From Aquitalea palustris (lineage in GTDB: Bacteria > Pseudomonadota > Gammaproteobacteria > Burkholderiales > Chromobacteriaceae), in assembly GCF_003693445.1 (NCBI RefSeq), contig NZ_RFAR01000004.1:101380-165379 (forward strand): a stretch of DNA of 64,000 nt. The letters run 5' to 3'. The position numbers were made by a program, and so were the translations under genes. Positions 50,006 to 59,848 of the stretch are shown piece after piece (within the stretch, counting starts at the first letter, position 1; every line of letters begins with the position of its first letter). Below the pieces are notes generated by a model. It was given only the letters and a program-made list of their open reading frames with translations. It did no database searches and had not been told where the DNA came from.

Positions 50006-51039
50006 TCGCTTTCCGGTGGGGCCACGACATCGCCGACACTGGCGGCGTCGGCGCTTTCCAGCACCAGTCCGTATGACACCTTGTCAAACACGCGGTAGAT
50101 GAAAATCTTGCCTATGGTCTGGCCTGGCAGCATGACGGATTTTTCTTCGCCGTTGGCGGTGATGATGGACACCGGTTTGCCATTCTTGTAGATGCTGAAC
50201 ACGTCGCCTGCTTCCACCTGTTCGCGCCGGCCACGGTTGATGACTACATTGGAATACTGCGCGGCACCGTCCACGCCATCGTAGACCGAGATGATCTGGC
50301 CGCGGATGTTGCCGTCCGGGCTGTGCGGCACGTAGCTGACAAACTGGTCTTTCGGGGCCTTGATCAGGCGGTCGCCCACCAGGATTTCACCGGCTACGCT
50401 GGTGATGTGCATGCTTTGCACATCCTCGCCCAGCTTGTCTACCACCACGTCACCACCGTACATCACTTCGAAGCCGAGGTTTTCCTTGGTGTCGGGGTCG
50501 ACCAGCGGCTTGCTGGCACGATAGGCTTGCCAGTTGCCCATTTCGCCAACGCCGTTGGCAAAGACGCGGTCGCCAGTACCAAAGGCCAGCCGTTGTTCCG
50601 GTCCGGCAATCAGCCTGGGCGCGGTGTTGAATTCATCTTCATTGACCACCAGCGGGCGGTGCAGGAAGGGCTCGATGGCCGTGGCCGGAATGCTGGGCAC
50701 CGCCTTGTCCATGTCGGACATGCGTACTTGCGGTGACAGCCGCACTTCGCCCTGGCCACCTTTTTCCAGCGACAGCCGTGGCTGGCCGTTGACATAGCTC
50801 AGTACCAGCACGTCGCCAGGGTAGATCCAGTGCGGGTTTTTGATGTCACGCTTGTTCATCTGCCACAAGCTGGGCCACTTCCATGGGCTCTTGAGGTAGC
50901 GTCCCGAGATGCCCCACAAGGTATCGCCCTTGGTCACGGTATAGCGCGCGGGAGCGTCGGGCTTGATGGTGAGGGTGTCGGAAAATGCCGGGAGAGCCAG
51001 TCCCAGAGCCAAAGCAAGCGATATAATACTTTTACGCAT
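50002..51039 (-). CDS. LysM peptidoglycan-binding domain protein
   Basis: A 345-aa exported protein with a signal peptide (cleaved near LPAFS/D) and one N-terminal LysM domain (YTVTKGDTLWGISGRYLKSPWKWPSLWQMN...IYPGDVLVL, residues about 30-80). The rest is a long uncharacterised region. This is the conserved LysM protein found before dprA in Neisseriales and other betaproteobacteria. ATG 51039 opens MRKSIISLALALG. It is divergent from def, with 125 bp between. Confidence 0.9.
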   Translation of the reverse strand: MRKSIISLALALGLALPAFSDTLTIKPDAPARYTVTKGDTLWGISGRYLKSPWKWPSLWQMNKRDIKNPHWIYPGDVLVLSYVNGQPRLSLEKGGQGEVRLSPQVRMSDMDKAVPSIPATAIEPFLHRPLVVNEDEFNTAPRLIAGPEQRLAFGTGDRVFANGVGEMGNWQAYRASKPLVDPDTKENLGFEVMYGGDVVVDKLGEDVQSMHITSVAGEILVGDRLIKAPKDQFVSYVPHSPDGNIRGQIISVYDGVDGAAQYSNVVINRGRREQVEAGDVFSIYKNGKPVSIITANGEEKSVMLPGQTIGKIFIYRVFDKVSYGLVLESADAASVGDVVAPPESE

Positions 51040-51164
51040 GAAAAGTGCCCCAATATTGAGTGTAACGAGCGCCCGCGAGCGCTCCTTTGACAAACGAGCA
51101 TGCGTCAGACCCGTCTATTATCGACGTGCTGATGGCATTACGACAACTTGGAGCAAGAAAACCG

Positions 51165-51668
51165 ATGGCGCTGCTGAACATTCTGCATTATCCGGATGCG
51201 CGTCTGCATACCGTGGCCACGCCGGTCGAGACTTTTGACGCTGCCCTGCAGACCCAGATCGACAATATGTTCGACACCATGTACGAGGCCAAGGGCATCG
51301 GCCTGGCCGCCACCCAGGTGGACTACCACCAGCGGCTGGTGGTGATGGACATTTCCGAAGAGCATGACGAGCGTCGCGTCTTCATCAACCCGGTCATCAC
51401 CGAAAAAGAAGGCGAAACCGTGTACGAAGAGGGCTGCCTGTCGGTGCCCGGCATCTATGACAAGGTGACCCGCGCCGAGCGCGTCAAGGTCCGCGCTCAG
51501 GATGCCACCGGCAAGGTATTCGAGCTGGAAGCCGACGGCTTGCTGGCCATCTGCATCCAGCACGAAATCGACCATCTGGACGGCAAGGTATTCGTTGAAT
51601 ACCTGTCCGAGCTCAAGCAGGGCCGCATCCGTACCAAGATGAAAAAGCGCGAAAAGCAGAATATGTAA
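51165..51668 (+). CDS. def: Peptide deformylase
   Basis: Removes the formyl group from nascent peptides. The 167-aa metalloenzyme has all three motifs: [16 protein letters not shown] and QHEIDHLDG (metal ligands Cys and two His). GGAGC upstream supports ATG 51165. It precedes fmt, the enzyme that adds the formyl group to initiator tRNA. Confidence 0.97.
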   Translation: MALLNILHYPDARLHTVATPVETFDAALQTQIDNMFDTMYEAKGIGLAATQVDYHQRLVVMDISEEHDERRVFINPVITEKEGETVYEEGCLSVPGIYDKVTRAERVKVRAQDATGKVFELEADGLLAICIQHEIDHLDGKVFVEYLSELKQGRIRTKMKKREKQNM

Positions 51669-51756
51669 GTCTGTGGCCGGTGCTTAAAGCAAGCGGCCTG
51701 CTTACTCCACATCCGAGACACGGCCAGCCCTGTCTCTTGTTTTTTTCAGGGTCACG

Positions 51757-52677
51757 ATGAAACTGATTTTTGCCGGTACGCCGGAATTCGCTGCCGCAGC
51801 GCTCAAAGCGCTGTTGGCTGCCGGGCATGAAATTGCCCTGGTGCTGACCCAGCCGGATCGCCCGGCAGGTCGTGGCATGAAACTCAAGCCCAGCCCGGTG
51901 AAACAGGTGGCGCTGGAGCATGGTCTGCGGGTGGAACAGCCGGTCTCCCTCAAAACGGAAGAAGCCCAGGCCATGCTGCAGGCTATCGGTGCCGAACTGA
52001 TGGTGGCGGCGGCTTATGGTCTGCTGCTGCCCAAGGCTGTGCTGGAGATTCCGCCACGCGGCTGCCTCAACATCCATGCCTCATTGCTGCCACGCTGGCG
52101 CGGTGCCGCGCCCATTCAGCGCGCCATCCTGGCCGGCGACAGCGAAACCGGCATCACCATCATGCAGATGGATGTGGGGCTGGATACCGGCGACATGCTG
52201 TCCATCCACCCTTTGGCCATTGCCGCCGATGACACCGCAGCCAGCCTGCACGACAAGCTGGCCGCATGTGGCGCCGAGGCTATCGTCAGCACGCTGGCAC
52301 AGCTGGACAGCCTGTCTGCGCAAGCCCAGCCGGAACAGGGCGTGAACTATGCCCACAAGCTGACCAAGGCTGAGGCTGAGGTGGACTGGTCGCTGCCGGC
52401 CGCCACCATTGCCCGCGCCATTCGGGCCTACAACCCGGCTCCGGGCGCGTTTACCAAGCTGGACGGCGAGCCGCTCAAGCTGTGGTTTGCCCAGGCCATT
52501 GCCGGCGAGGGCGAGCCGGGTGTGGTGCTGCGTGCCGATGCCGAGGGCGTAGTGGTGGGCAGTGGAGACGGACTGGTGCTGGTCAGCCAGTTGCAGGCAG
52601 CAGGCGGCAAGCGGCTGAGTGCGCGTGATTTTGCCGCAGGCCGTACCGCGCTGGTGGGAACCCGTCTGGGCGGCTGA
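51757..52677 (+). CDS. fmt: Methionyl-tRNA formyltransferase
   Basis: Formylates Met-tRNA(fMet). The 306-aa protein has FAGTPEFAAAALKAL, the folate-binding/catalytic NIHASLLPRWRGAAPIQRAIL and GITIMQMDVGLDTGDML, plus the C-terminal OB-like domain. It lies 88 bp downstream of def. Confidence 0.97.
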   Translation: MKLIFAGTPEFAAAALKALLAAGHEIALVLTQPDRPAGRGMKLKPSPVKQVALEHGLRVEQPVSLKTEEAQAMLQAIGAELMVAAAYGLLLPKAVLEIPPRGCLNIHASLLPRWRGAAPIQRAILAGDSETGITIMQMDVGLDTGDMLSIHPLAIAADDTAASLHDKLAACGAEAIVSTLAQLDSLSAQAQPEQGVNYAHKLTKAEAEVDWSLPAATIARAIRAYNPAPGAFTKLDGEPLKLWFAQAIAGEGEPGVVLRADAEGVVVGSGDGLVLVSQLQAAGGKRLSARDFAAGRTALVGTRLGG

Positions 52678-52710
52678 GCGTCACAACAGGCCAGAGCAAA
52701 GGAGGCTAGT

Positions 52711-53562
52711 GTGAATAATCTGATCAAGACCGCGGTGCTGATGGCCGCCTTCGTGGCGTTTCTCGGCTTCATTGGCGCCATGGTGGGAGGCAAGAGCGGC
52801 CTGTTACTGGCCTTGTTGTTTGCCGGCGGGATGAATCTGTTTGCCTACTGGAATTCCGACCAGATGGTGTTGCGCATGTACAACGCGCAGGAGGTGGATG
52901 CCAGTACGGCCCCCGAGTTTTACGGCATGGTGGCCGAGCTGGCACAGCGCGCCGGCCTGCCCATGCCACGGGTTTACGTGATCCATGAAGACCAGCCCAA
53001 TGCCTTTGCCACTGGGCGTGATCCGGAACACGCCGCCGTGGCCGCCACCAGCGGCATCATGCGCATGCTGGACTACCGCGAGCTGCGCGGCGTGATGGCG
53101 CACGAACTGGCCCACGTACACCACCGCGACACGCTGATCTCCACCCTGTCGGCCACCATGGCCGGCGCGGTGTCGGCCCTGGCCAGCTTCGCCATGTTCT
53201 TTGGTGGGCGTGACGAAAACGGCCGGCCGGTCAATCCGCTGGCCGGCATCCTGGTCGCCATCCTGGCGCCGCTGGCCGCCAGCGTCATCCAGATGGCCAT
53301 TTCCCGGGCGCGCGAATTCGAAGCCGACCGTGGTGGTGCCGAAATTTCCGGCGATCCGTTGGCATTGGCGGCAGCGCTGCAGAAGATCGAGTACTACGCT
53401 CAAGGTATTGCCATGCCCACGGCACAGGCACACCCGGAAACCGCGCAGATGATGATCATCAACCCGCTGTCCGGCCTGAGCATGGGCGAGCTGTTCCGCA
53501 CCCATCCGCATACCGAAGAGCGCATTGCCCGCTTGCATGCTATGGCGCGCGGCGTGGGCTGA
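52711..53562 (+). CDS. htpX: Membrane metalloprotease HtpX
   Basis: Zinc protease of inner-membrane quality control. The 283-aa protein has two N-terminal membrane helices, the zinc motif [12 protein letters not shown], two further hydrophobic segments and the distal Glu in [17 protein letters not shown] start at 52711 is preceded by AAAGGAGG at ideal spacing. Confidence 0.95.
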   Translation: MNNLIKTAVLMAAFVAFLGFIGAMVGGKSGLLLALLFAGGMNLFAYWNSDQMVLRMYNAQEVDASTAPEFYGMVAELAQRAGLPMPRVYVIHEDQPNAFATGRDPEHAAVAATSGIMRMLDYRELRGVMAHELAHVHHRDTLISTLSATMAGAVSALASFAMFFGGRDENGRPVNPLAGILVAILAPLAASVIQMAISRAREFEADRGGAEISGDPLALAAALQKIEYYAQGIAMPTAQAHPETAQMMIINPLSGLSMGELFRTHPHTEERIARLHAMARGVG

Positions 53563-53679
53563 ACGTATCATGCGCCTCTAGCAAGAATCTGTTGCCGCCG
53601 CATCAAGCCAGACTGCTTGGTTTGCGGTAGGGGCAGAGACCCACGGGCCGGTGCCGCCAGATGCGAACCGGCCGTTATC

Positions 53680-53709
53680 AACGGCGAGAGCGCAGTCCTC
53701 GCCGTTTGC
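53680..53709 (+). terminator. Hairpin between htpX and rsmB
   Basis: A perfect 9-bp stem AACGGCGAG/CTCGCCGTT (53680-53688 with 53698-53706) with a 9-nt loop and only three following T. It ends 19 bp before rsmB, so it could be a weak terminator or a leader structure. Confidence 0.4.
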
Positions 53710-53725
53710 CATTTAAGGTTTTGAC

Positions 53726-54979
53726 ATGCATCGCATACAGCAACTGGCCGCCGACGTGCTGGGCCAGGTGGAATCCGGCCATACCCTGACCGAGGCACTG
53801 GCCCAAGCCCAGCGCCAGGGCAGTGAATTGACGCCGCCAGAGCGCGCCGCCCTGCAGGACATCTGCTACGGCAGCCTGCGCCAGCTGGCGCGTCTGCGCT
53901 TCTGGCTGCGGCGGCTGGTCCCCAAAGCCCTGCCGGAACCACAACTGGAACGGGTGCTGCTGGTGGCGCTTTATCAGCTGGTTTATACCCGTGCCGCTGA
54001 TTACGCCATCGTCAACGAGGCGGTCAAGCTGTCCGAGCGCCTGGCGCGTGGCAAATTCAAGGCGCTGGTCAACGGCGTGTTGCGCAATTTCCTGCGTCAG
54101 CGCGAAGAAATGCTGCGGCTGGCAGACAAGGATCTGGAAGCAGCCACCAATCATCCGCGCTGGTGGATCAAGGCGGTACAGCAGGCTTACCCGCAGCAAT
54201 GGTCCTCGATACTGGAATGGAATAACAGCCATCCGCCGATGACACTGCGTATCAATGCCCGCAAGAGTACGGTGGCCGGCTACCTGGCCCAGCTGGAAGC
54301 GCTGGGCATGGCCGCCAGCGCGCTGGATGAGATCTGTGGCATCCAGCTGGAAAAGCCGGTCAATGTGCGTGAGCTGCCGGGTTTTGCCGAAGGCGTGGTC
54401 TCGGTGCAGGACTGGGGTGCGCAGCAGGCTGCCGCGCTGCTCGACTTGCAGCCCGGGCTGCGGGTGCTGGATGCCTGTGCCGCTCCCGGCGGCAAAACCT
54501 GCCACATGCTGGAACTGGCCGACCTGCAACTGACGGCGCTGGACATCGATGCCCAGCGACTGCAGCGGGTGGCCGACAATCTGCAGCGCTGCGGGCTGAG
54601 CGCCAAGCTGCAGGCTGCGGATGCCGGACAGAGCGGTGACTGGTGGGATGGGCAGCCATTTGACCGCATTCTGGCTGACGTTCCCTGCTCGGCATCCGGC
54701 GTGGTGCGCCGCCATCCGGACATCAAGTGGCTGCGTCGCCCCGGCGATTTCGCTGCGCTGGCACGCCAGCAGGCGGTGATGGTTGACACGCTGTGGGGGC
54801 TACTCGCCTCCGGGGGCAAAATGCTTTACGCTACGTGCTCGATTTTTCCGGAAGAAAATCAGCAGCAGCTGGCCGCATTCCTGGCGCGTCATTCCGATGC
54901 CGAATGCCTGAATCAGCAACAACTGTTGCCCTGTGAGCGTCATGACGGTTTCTATTACGCGCTGCTTGCGAAACATTAG
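53726..54979 (+). CDS. rsmB: 16S rRNA (cytosine-967-C5)-methyltransferase RsmB
   Basis: Methylates C967 of 16S rRNA. The 417-aa protein has an N-terminal NusB-like domain (residues about 1-130) and a C-terminal SAM methyltransferase domain with LDACAAPGGKTCHMLEL, the motif IV Cys in DVPCSASGVVRRHPDIKW and the motif VI Cys in LYATCSIFPEEN. Its end overlaps the DUF4390 gene. Confidence 0.95.
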   Translation: MHRIQQLAADVLGQVESGHTLTEALAQAQRQGSELTPPERAALQDICYGSLRQLARLRFWLRRLVPKALPEPQLERVLLVALYQLVYTRAADYAIVNEAVKLSERLARGKFKALVNGVLRNFLRQREEMLRLADKDLEAATNHPRWWIKAVQQAYPQQWSSILEWNNSHPPMTLRINARKSTVAGYLAQLEALGMAASALDEICGIQLEKPVNVRELPGFAEGVVSVQDWGAQQAAALLDLQPGLRVLDACAAPGGKTCHMLELADLQLTALDIDAQRLQRVADNLQRCGLSAKLQAADAGQSGDWWDGQPFDRILADVPCSASGVVRRHPDIKWLRRPGDFAALARQQAVMVDTLWGLLASGGKMLYATCSIFPEENQQQLAAFLARHSDAECLNQQQLLPCERHDGFYYALLAKH

Positions 54980-55538
54980 CCTGGTGTTATGGCTACTGGT
55001 CTGTGCCGTCAATACGGCGCAGGCCGATGGCATTCTGGCGCGCCGTGCCGATGCCGAGCTGACCCAGGATGGCCAACTGTCGCTCAGTACCCGTTTTCAG
55101 ACCAAACTGTCCAGCGGGCTGAGCGATGCCCTGGAGCAGGGTGTTGCCCTGACTTTCCGGCTGGAGTTCGAACTTACCCGGCCACGCAGCACCGCTTATT
55201 ATCTCAACCTGAAAGAATGGTTCGAGCCACATGCCAGCCTGGCTTTCAAGCTGTCCTACCAGCCGCTGACCAGTCGTTACCGCATCACCATCGGCAGTTT
55301 TTCAAATTATTACCGTACCCTGGCCGAAGCCATGGGCGCGCTTGGCTCCATCCAGGACTGGCGCGTCTTGCAAAGTGGCGCGCTCGATCCGCGCAGCCCC
55401 GGCAGCGTCGCTGGCCGGGTGCGGCTGGTGCTGGACATCAGTGAGCTGCCCAAGCCATTCCAGATCAATGCCCTGGGTTCGGGCGACTGGAGCCTGTCTT
55501 CCAACTGGACGGCCATCAGCATGAAAGATGGCAACTGA
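54942..55538 (+). CDS. DUF4390 exported protein
   Basis: A 198-aa protein with a signal peptide (cleavage near NTAQA/DG) and the DUF4390 text 'LSTRFQTKLSSGLSDALEQGVALTFRLEFEL' and 'YRITIGSFSNYYRTLAEAMGALGSIQDWRVL'. It overlaps rsmB by about 38 bp, and its TGA overlaps the ntrY ATG (TGATG). It is nearly always located between rsmB and ntrY in betaproteobacteria. Function unknown. GTG 54933 is an alternative start. Confidence 0.85.
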   Translation: MTVSITRCLRNISLVLWLLVCAVNTAQADGILARRADAELTQDGQLSLSTRFQTKLSSGLSDALEQGVALTFRLEFELTRPRSTAYYLNLKEWFEPHASLAFKLSYQPLTSRYRITIGSFSNYYRTLAEAMGALGSIQDWRVLQSGALDPRSPGSVAGRVRLVLDISELPKPFQINALGSGDWSLSSNWTAISMKDGN

Positions 55539-57643
55539 TGCGTTACGCGACGATCGCCCTGGCGACTTTCGGTGCCATCATGCTCTACCTGCTGGCGGTG
55601 GCCACCGGCAATGCCTCCAAGCTGGCCGAGTATTACTGGTGGGTATTCGGCCTCAACAGTCTGCTGCTGCTTGGCCTGCTCGGTGTGGTGGGGCGCCAGC
55701 TGCTGCGCCTGCGCCAGCGGGTCAAGGGCCGGGTTTTCGGGGCCAAGCTGACCCAGCGGCTGGTGATGATGTTTGCCGTGGTGGCCCTGGTGCCGGGCTT
55801 GCTGGTGTTTACCATCTCGGCCCAATTCCTCACCCGCAGTATTGAAAGCTGGTTCGACGTACGGGTGGAGTCGGCACTGGATCGTGGCCTGGAGTTGGGC
55901 AAGGGTGCACTCAACTATGTGCTGGAAGACGTTGCCCGCAAAAGCCGCGTCGTGCTGGATGACATCGACGGCCTGCCCGGCAGCATGCTCCCTTCTCGGC
56001 TGGAACGGCTGCGCGAGCAACTGGGACTGCGTGAGCTGGCCATTTTCGACAAATCCGGCAAGTTGCTGAATTTTGCCAGCACCAATGCCCGCCAGCTGCC
56101 ACAACAGCCTGCCCGCGATACCTTGCGTGGCCTCAAGCTACGCCAGGGTAGCAAGAGTATCGAAAATGAGGCCGGTGGCCTGGCGCTCAAGGTGCTGCTG
56201 CCCTACCGCACGCTGGAGGGCGACTGGCGGGTGCTGCAGGTGGTGCAGGCTGCGCCGCAGTCCATTGCCCATGATGCCGAGCAGATTGAAACCGCCCGCG
56301 CCGAATACCATCAGCTGTTGCTGTCACGTGATGGCCTGAAAACCTTCTACATGCTGACCCTGGCGCTGGCCTGCCTGCTGGCACTCACCTCGGCACTGGC
56401 TTTTGCCCTGTTCCTGTCCGAGCGCCTGTCTGCCCCGTTGTCCGAACTGGCCGCCGGCACCCGTGCGGTGGCTCAGGGTGACTTTTCCAAGCGGCACCCG
56501 GTTTATCGCCGTGACGAACTGGGCATGCTCACCACCTTGTTCAACCGCATGACCCAGCAACTGGAAGAGGCGCGCCAAACAGCCAACCAGAACCAGCGTG
56601 CTCTGGAAAGCGGCAAGCTCTATCTGGAAAGCATATTGGCCAATTTGTCCGCTGGCGTTATCGCGCTGGACGAAAGCTGGCAGCTGCGTGCCGCCAATAC
56701 CAGTGCTGGCCGCATCCTGGGGGTGGACTTTGCCGAACTGGTTGCCTACCCGGTCAAGCAATGGTCGACGCAGGTGCCGGCGCTGATTCCGCTGGTCGAT
56801 ACCATGCTGCAGCACGGCGAGAACAAGCTGGAAGAAGAATGGCAAACCCAGCTTGATTATGTCACCGGCCAGGGCGCACGCAGCCTGCTGGTGCGCGGTG
56901 CCCGCTTGCCGGAACGCTCCGGAAGCGGTTATGTTGTGGTGTTCGATGATATAACCGAGCTAGGGCGGGCGCAGCGCGATGCCGCCTGGGGCGAGGTGGC
57001 CAAGCGGCTGGCGCATGAAATCCGCAATCCGCTCACCCCCATCCAGCTGTCGGCCGAGCGTTTGGCGATGAAGTTGACCGCCAAGCTGGAAGCCGCAGAT
57101 GCCGACATGCTCAAGCGCTCAACCGACACCATCATCAAGCAGGTGGCGGCGCTGAAAAATATGGTGGATGCTTTTCGCGATTATGCGCGCGCACCACGCA
57201 TCAAACTCAGTGAACTTGATCTCAATCAGGTAGTACGGGAGGTTGCCACGCTGTACGAATCCAATCCGGCTGTTAAGATTGAACTGGAAGACAGGCCGCT
57301 GATGATCATGGGGGATGCCGCATTGCTGCGGCAGGTATTGCACAACCTGATGCAGAACGCACAGGATGCGGTCCTTGACGTTGACATCCCGATGATTCAC
57401 ATTAGCAGCCGACAAGAAGGAAGAAACGCGACCGTCTGCGTGCAGGACAATGGTTCGGGCTTTCCTGCCGAGCTCCTGCCACGCGCGTTCGAGCCCTATG
57501 TGACCAGCAAGCCCAAGGGAACCGGGCTGGGACTGGCGGTGGTGAAGAAAATAGCGGAGGAACACCATGGCCAGGTCATATTGGGGAATGGCGAGCAGCA
57601 AGGCGCGCGAATTCTTCTCACCCTGCCATTGCTGGAGGCCTAA
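55538..57643 (+). CDS. ntrY: Sensor histidine kinase NtrY
   Basis: A 701-aa membrane kinase of the NtrYX system, linked to nitrogen and redox/respiratory regulation. It has three or so N-terminal membrane segments, a periplasmic region, a HAMP domain (residues about 290-345, LSAPLSELAAGTRAVAQGDF) and a PAS domain. The HisKA phospho-acceptor is in KRLAHEIRNPLTPIQLSAERL, and the ATPase ends DNGSGFPAELLPRAFEPYV and KGTGLGLAVVKKI. It overlaps both neighbours by one base or codon, so it is tightly coupled to ntrX. Confidence 0.93.
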   Translation: MRYATIALATFGAIMLYLLAVATGNASKLAEYYWWVFGLNSLLLLGLLGVVGRQLLRLRQRVKGRVFGAKLTQRLVMMFAVVALVPGLLVFTISAQFLTRSIESWFDVRVESALDRGLELGKGALNYVLEDVARKSRVVLDDIDGLPGSMLPSRLERLREQLGLRELAIFDKSGKLLNFASTNARQLPQQPARDTLRGLKLRQGSKSIENEAGGLALKVLLPYRTLEGDWRVLQVVQAAPQSIAHDAEQIETARAEYHQLLLSRDGLKTFYMLTLALACLLALTSALAFALFLSERLSAPLSELAAGTRAVAQGDFSKRHPVYRRDELGMLTTLFNRMTQQLEEARQTANQNQRALESGKLYLESILANLSAGVIALDESWQLRAANTSAGRILGVDFAELVAYPVKQWSTQVPALIPLVDTMLQHGENKLEEEWQTQLDYVTGQGARSLLVRGARLPERSGSGYVVVFDDITELGRAQRDAAWGEVAKRLAHEIRNPLTPIQLSAERLAMKLTAKLEAADADMLKRSTDTIIKQVAALKNMVDAFRDYARAPRIKLSELDLNQVVREVATLYESNPAVKIELEDRPLMIMGDAALLRQVLHNLMQNAQDAVLDVDIPMIHISSRQEGRNATVCVQDNGSGFPAELLPRAFEPYVTSKPKGTGLGLAVVKKIAEEHHGQVILGNGEQQGARILLTLPLLEA

Positions 57644-58911
57644 TGCGTAGCAGCGATATATTGATTGTTGATGACGAGATCGGAATACGTGAACTGCTCT
57701 CGGAGATCCTGCAGGATGAGGGATACACGGTTGCCCTGGCGGAAAACGCCGAGGTAGCCAGACAGCTGCGCAACCAGACGCGTCCCGCGCTGGTGCTGCT
57801 GGATATCTGGATGCCGGACTGCGACGGGGTTACCCTGCTCAAGGAATGGGCCAAGTCCGGCCAGCTCAACATGCCGGTAGTCATGATGTCTGGCCATGCC
57901 AGCATCGATACCGCAGTGGAGGCAACCCGCATCGGTGCCTTCGATTTCCTGGAAAAACCGATTGCCCTGCAAAAGCTGCTCACCACGGTGCAGCGTGCGC
58001 TGAAGTATGGCGATATGCAGGCCAATACCTCCTTGAATCTGGACAAGCTGGGACGCAGTGAGCCGATTCAGGAACTCAAGCGCCAGCTGGAACGGGTGGC
58101 CAAGGTCAAGTCGCCGGTGCTGCTGACCGGCGAGCCGGGCTCCGGTTTCGAACTGGTGGCACGCTTTTTCCATCAGGGCAATACGCCCTGGGTGACGCCG
58201 GCCAAGCCGGAACAACTGGCGGATGCGCCGCTGGAATTGCTGCAGAAAGCCAATAACGGGGTGTTGTTCCTGCCGGAAATCGGCCAGTACAACCGTCGTG
58301 TGCAACAGGGTTTGCTGTTCCTGCTGTCCAAACTGGACCGCTTTAATGTACGCCTGCTGTGTTCCTGCAGCCGGCCGCTGCAGGAACTGCTGGTCGATCC
58401 GGAATGCGATAACCGTCTGCTCACGGCTTTGTCGAGCGTGATTGTGCCGATTCCACCGCTGCGCGAGCATGCGGAGGACATCATTTTCATTGCCGAGCAG
58501 ATTCTGATCGAGCTGGTTGAGTCGCGCCAGGTTCCCAACAAGAAGCTGACCACGGCGGCATTGAATGCGCTGCGCCAGTATGACTGGCCGGGTAATCTGG
58601 AACAGTTGCGCAGTATCATCAAGAGCTTGGCGCTGACCTCGGAGTCCGACGATGTCGACGCTCCCGAGGTCAACAAGGTGCTGGCGCAGTTCCGCCATGA
58701 AAAGCCGGTGGAGGAGTCGGGCTTCGACTTCAATATGCCGCTGCGCGAATTGCGCGAGCAGCTGGAGCGGCGTTACTTCGAGTACCACATCTCGCTGGAA
58801 AACGGCAATATGAGCCGCGTGGCGCAGAAGGTGGGACTGGAACGTACCCACTTGTACCGCAAGCTCAAGCAACTGGGCATCAAGTTTGCCCGCAAGGTGG
58901 TGGAAGAGTAA
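57643..58911 (+). CDS. ntrX: NtrX response regulator with degenerate AAA+ domain
   Basis: A 422-aa regulator paired with NtrY. The receiver domain is intact (ILIVDDEIGIRE, phospho-Asp in VLLDIWMPDCDG, LEKPIAL). The central domain is sigma-54-activator-like but damaged: Walker A reads GEPGSGFELVARFFH with Phe instead of Lys. The region holding ELFGHEKGAFTGA is deleted, and Walker B reads GVLFLPEIG without the Asp. The C-terminal Fis-type helix-turn-helix (NMSRVAQKVGLERTHLYRKLKQLGI) is intact. It therefore probably binds DNA without sigma-54 activation. ATG overlaps the ntrY stop (TAATG). Confidence 0.93.
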   Translation: MRSSDILIVDDEIGIRELLSEILQDEGYTVALAENAEVARQLRNQTRPALVLLDIWMPDCDGVTLLKEWAKSGQLNMPVVMMSGHASIDTAVEATRIGAFDFLEKPIALQKLLTTVQRALKYGDMQANTSLNLDKLGRSEPIQELKRQLERVAKVKSPVLLTGEPGSGFELVARFFHQGNTPWVTPAKPEQLADAPLELLQKANNGVLFLPEIGQYNRRVQQGLLFLLSKLDRFNVRLLCSCSRPLQELLVDPECDNRLLTALSSVIVPIPPLREHAEDIIFIAEQILIELVESRQVPNKKLTTAALNALRQYDWPGNLEQLRSIIKSLALTSESDDVDAPEVNKVLAQFRHEKPVEESGFDFNMPLRELREQLERRYFEYHISLENGNMSRVAQKVGLERTHLYRKLKQLGIKFARKVVEE

Positions 58912-58942
58912 GCCCTGCCTGTTGCCTGTCTGTAGTCAGAAT

Positions 58943-58975
58943 AAAACGCCGGCCTTGTGCTGGCGTTTTGTTTTT
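58943..58975 (+). terminator. Terminator after ntrX
   Basis: Stem AAAACGCC...GGCGTTTT (58943-58950 with 58962-58969), extended by a G-T and two G-C pairs, then GTTTTT. It ends the rsmB-ntrX transcript. Confidence 0.88.
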
Positions 58976-59033
58976 GCGGCTAGCTCGCCGGAACTATGGC
59001 GTCCCCAGCCTGATTTGACTAAGCTTTGACCCC

Positions 59034-59789
59034 ATGACAGATCTGAATGATGCAGCCCTGCTGCGCTATAGCCGGCATATCCTGCTGCCGGAAATCGATA
59101 TCGAAGGCCAGCAGCGGCTGGCTGCGTCCCGGGTGCTGGTGATCGGCGCTGGTGGACTGGGCTCGCCGGTAGCGCTGTATCTGGCCAGTGCCGGTGTCGG
59201 TCATATCACGCTGGCCGATGATGATGTGGTGGAGCTGAGCAATCTGCAGCGCCAGGTGGTGCACGATATGGCATCTCTGGGGTTGAACAAGGCCGAATCG
59301 GCGCGGGCGCGCATGCTGGCGCTCAATCCGGACATCGCCGTGCGGGCACTGGGCGAGCGCTTAAGCGCAGACCGTCTGCTGGCAGAAGCGCGACAGCACG
59401 ATCTGTTGCTGGACTGTTCTGACAATTTCGCTACCCGCCATGCGGTCAACCGCGCCAGTGTGGCTGCCGGGGTGCCGCTGGTGTCTGGTGCCGCAGTACG
59501 CTTGGCTGGCCAGCTGGCCGTGTTCGACCCGCGTGTAGCCGGTTCGCCCTGCTATCACTGCCTGTTTGCCGAGGAGGGCGAGGTGTCCGATGGCCCGTGT
59601 GCCACCTTTGGCGTGTTGTCGCCGCTGGTGGGGGTGATCGGCAGCCTGCAGGCGGTGGAAGCGGTGAAGCTGCTGGCCGGGCGACAAGCGGTGCTGGGGC
59701 GACTGACTCTGTACGATGCGCTGAGTGGAGACTTCCGCCAGATGAAGTTTACTCGTGATCCGGCCTGCCCGGTGTGTGCTGCGGCCTGA
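59034..59789 (+). CDS. moeB: MoeB/ThiF-family adenylyltransferase
   Basis: E1-like enzyme that adenylates the C-terminus of a ubiquitin-like sulfur carrier (MoaD or ThiS). The 251-aa protein has RYSRHILLPEIDIEGQQRL, ATP-binding GAGGLGSPVALYLASAGVG, DCSDNFATRHAVN and zinc-binding CYHC and CPVC pairs. Length and motifs fit MoeB; ThiF is hard to exclude without neighbours from either pathway. Confidence 0.88.
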   Translation: MTDLNDAALLRYSRHILLPEIDIEGQQRLAASRVLVIGAGGLGSPVALYLASAGVGHITLADDDVVELSNLQRQVVHDMASLGLNKAESARARMLALNPDIAVRALGERLSADRLLAEARQHDLLLDCSDNFATRHAVNRASVAAGVPLVSGAAVRLAGQLAVFDPRVAGSPCYHCLFAEEGEVSDGPCATFGVLSPLVGVIGSLQAVEAVKLLAGRQAVLGRLTLYDALSGDFRQMKFTRDPACPVCAAA

Positions 59790-59810
59790 GCTTCCCCGGT
59801 TCTGACCAAG

Positions 59811-59838
59811 ACAAAGCCCCGCATTGGCGGGGCTTTGT
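59811..59838. terminator. Bidirectional terminator between moeB and the second TlpA-like gene
   Basis: A 12-bp perfect stem ACAAAGCCCCGC/GCGGGGCTTTGT (59811-59822 with 59827-59838) with a 4-nt ATTG loop between two convergent genes. Confidence 0.85.
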
Positions 59839-59848
59839 GCTGATGGGC

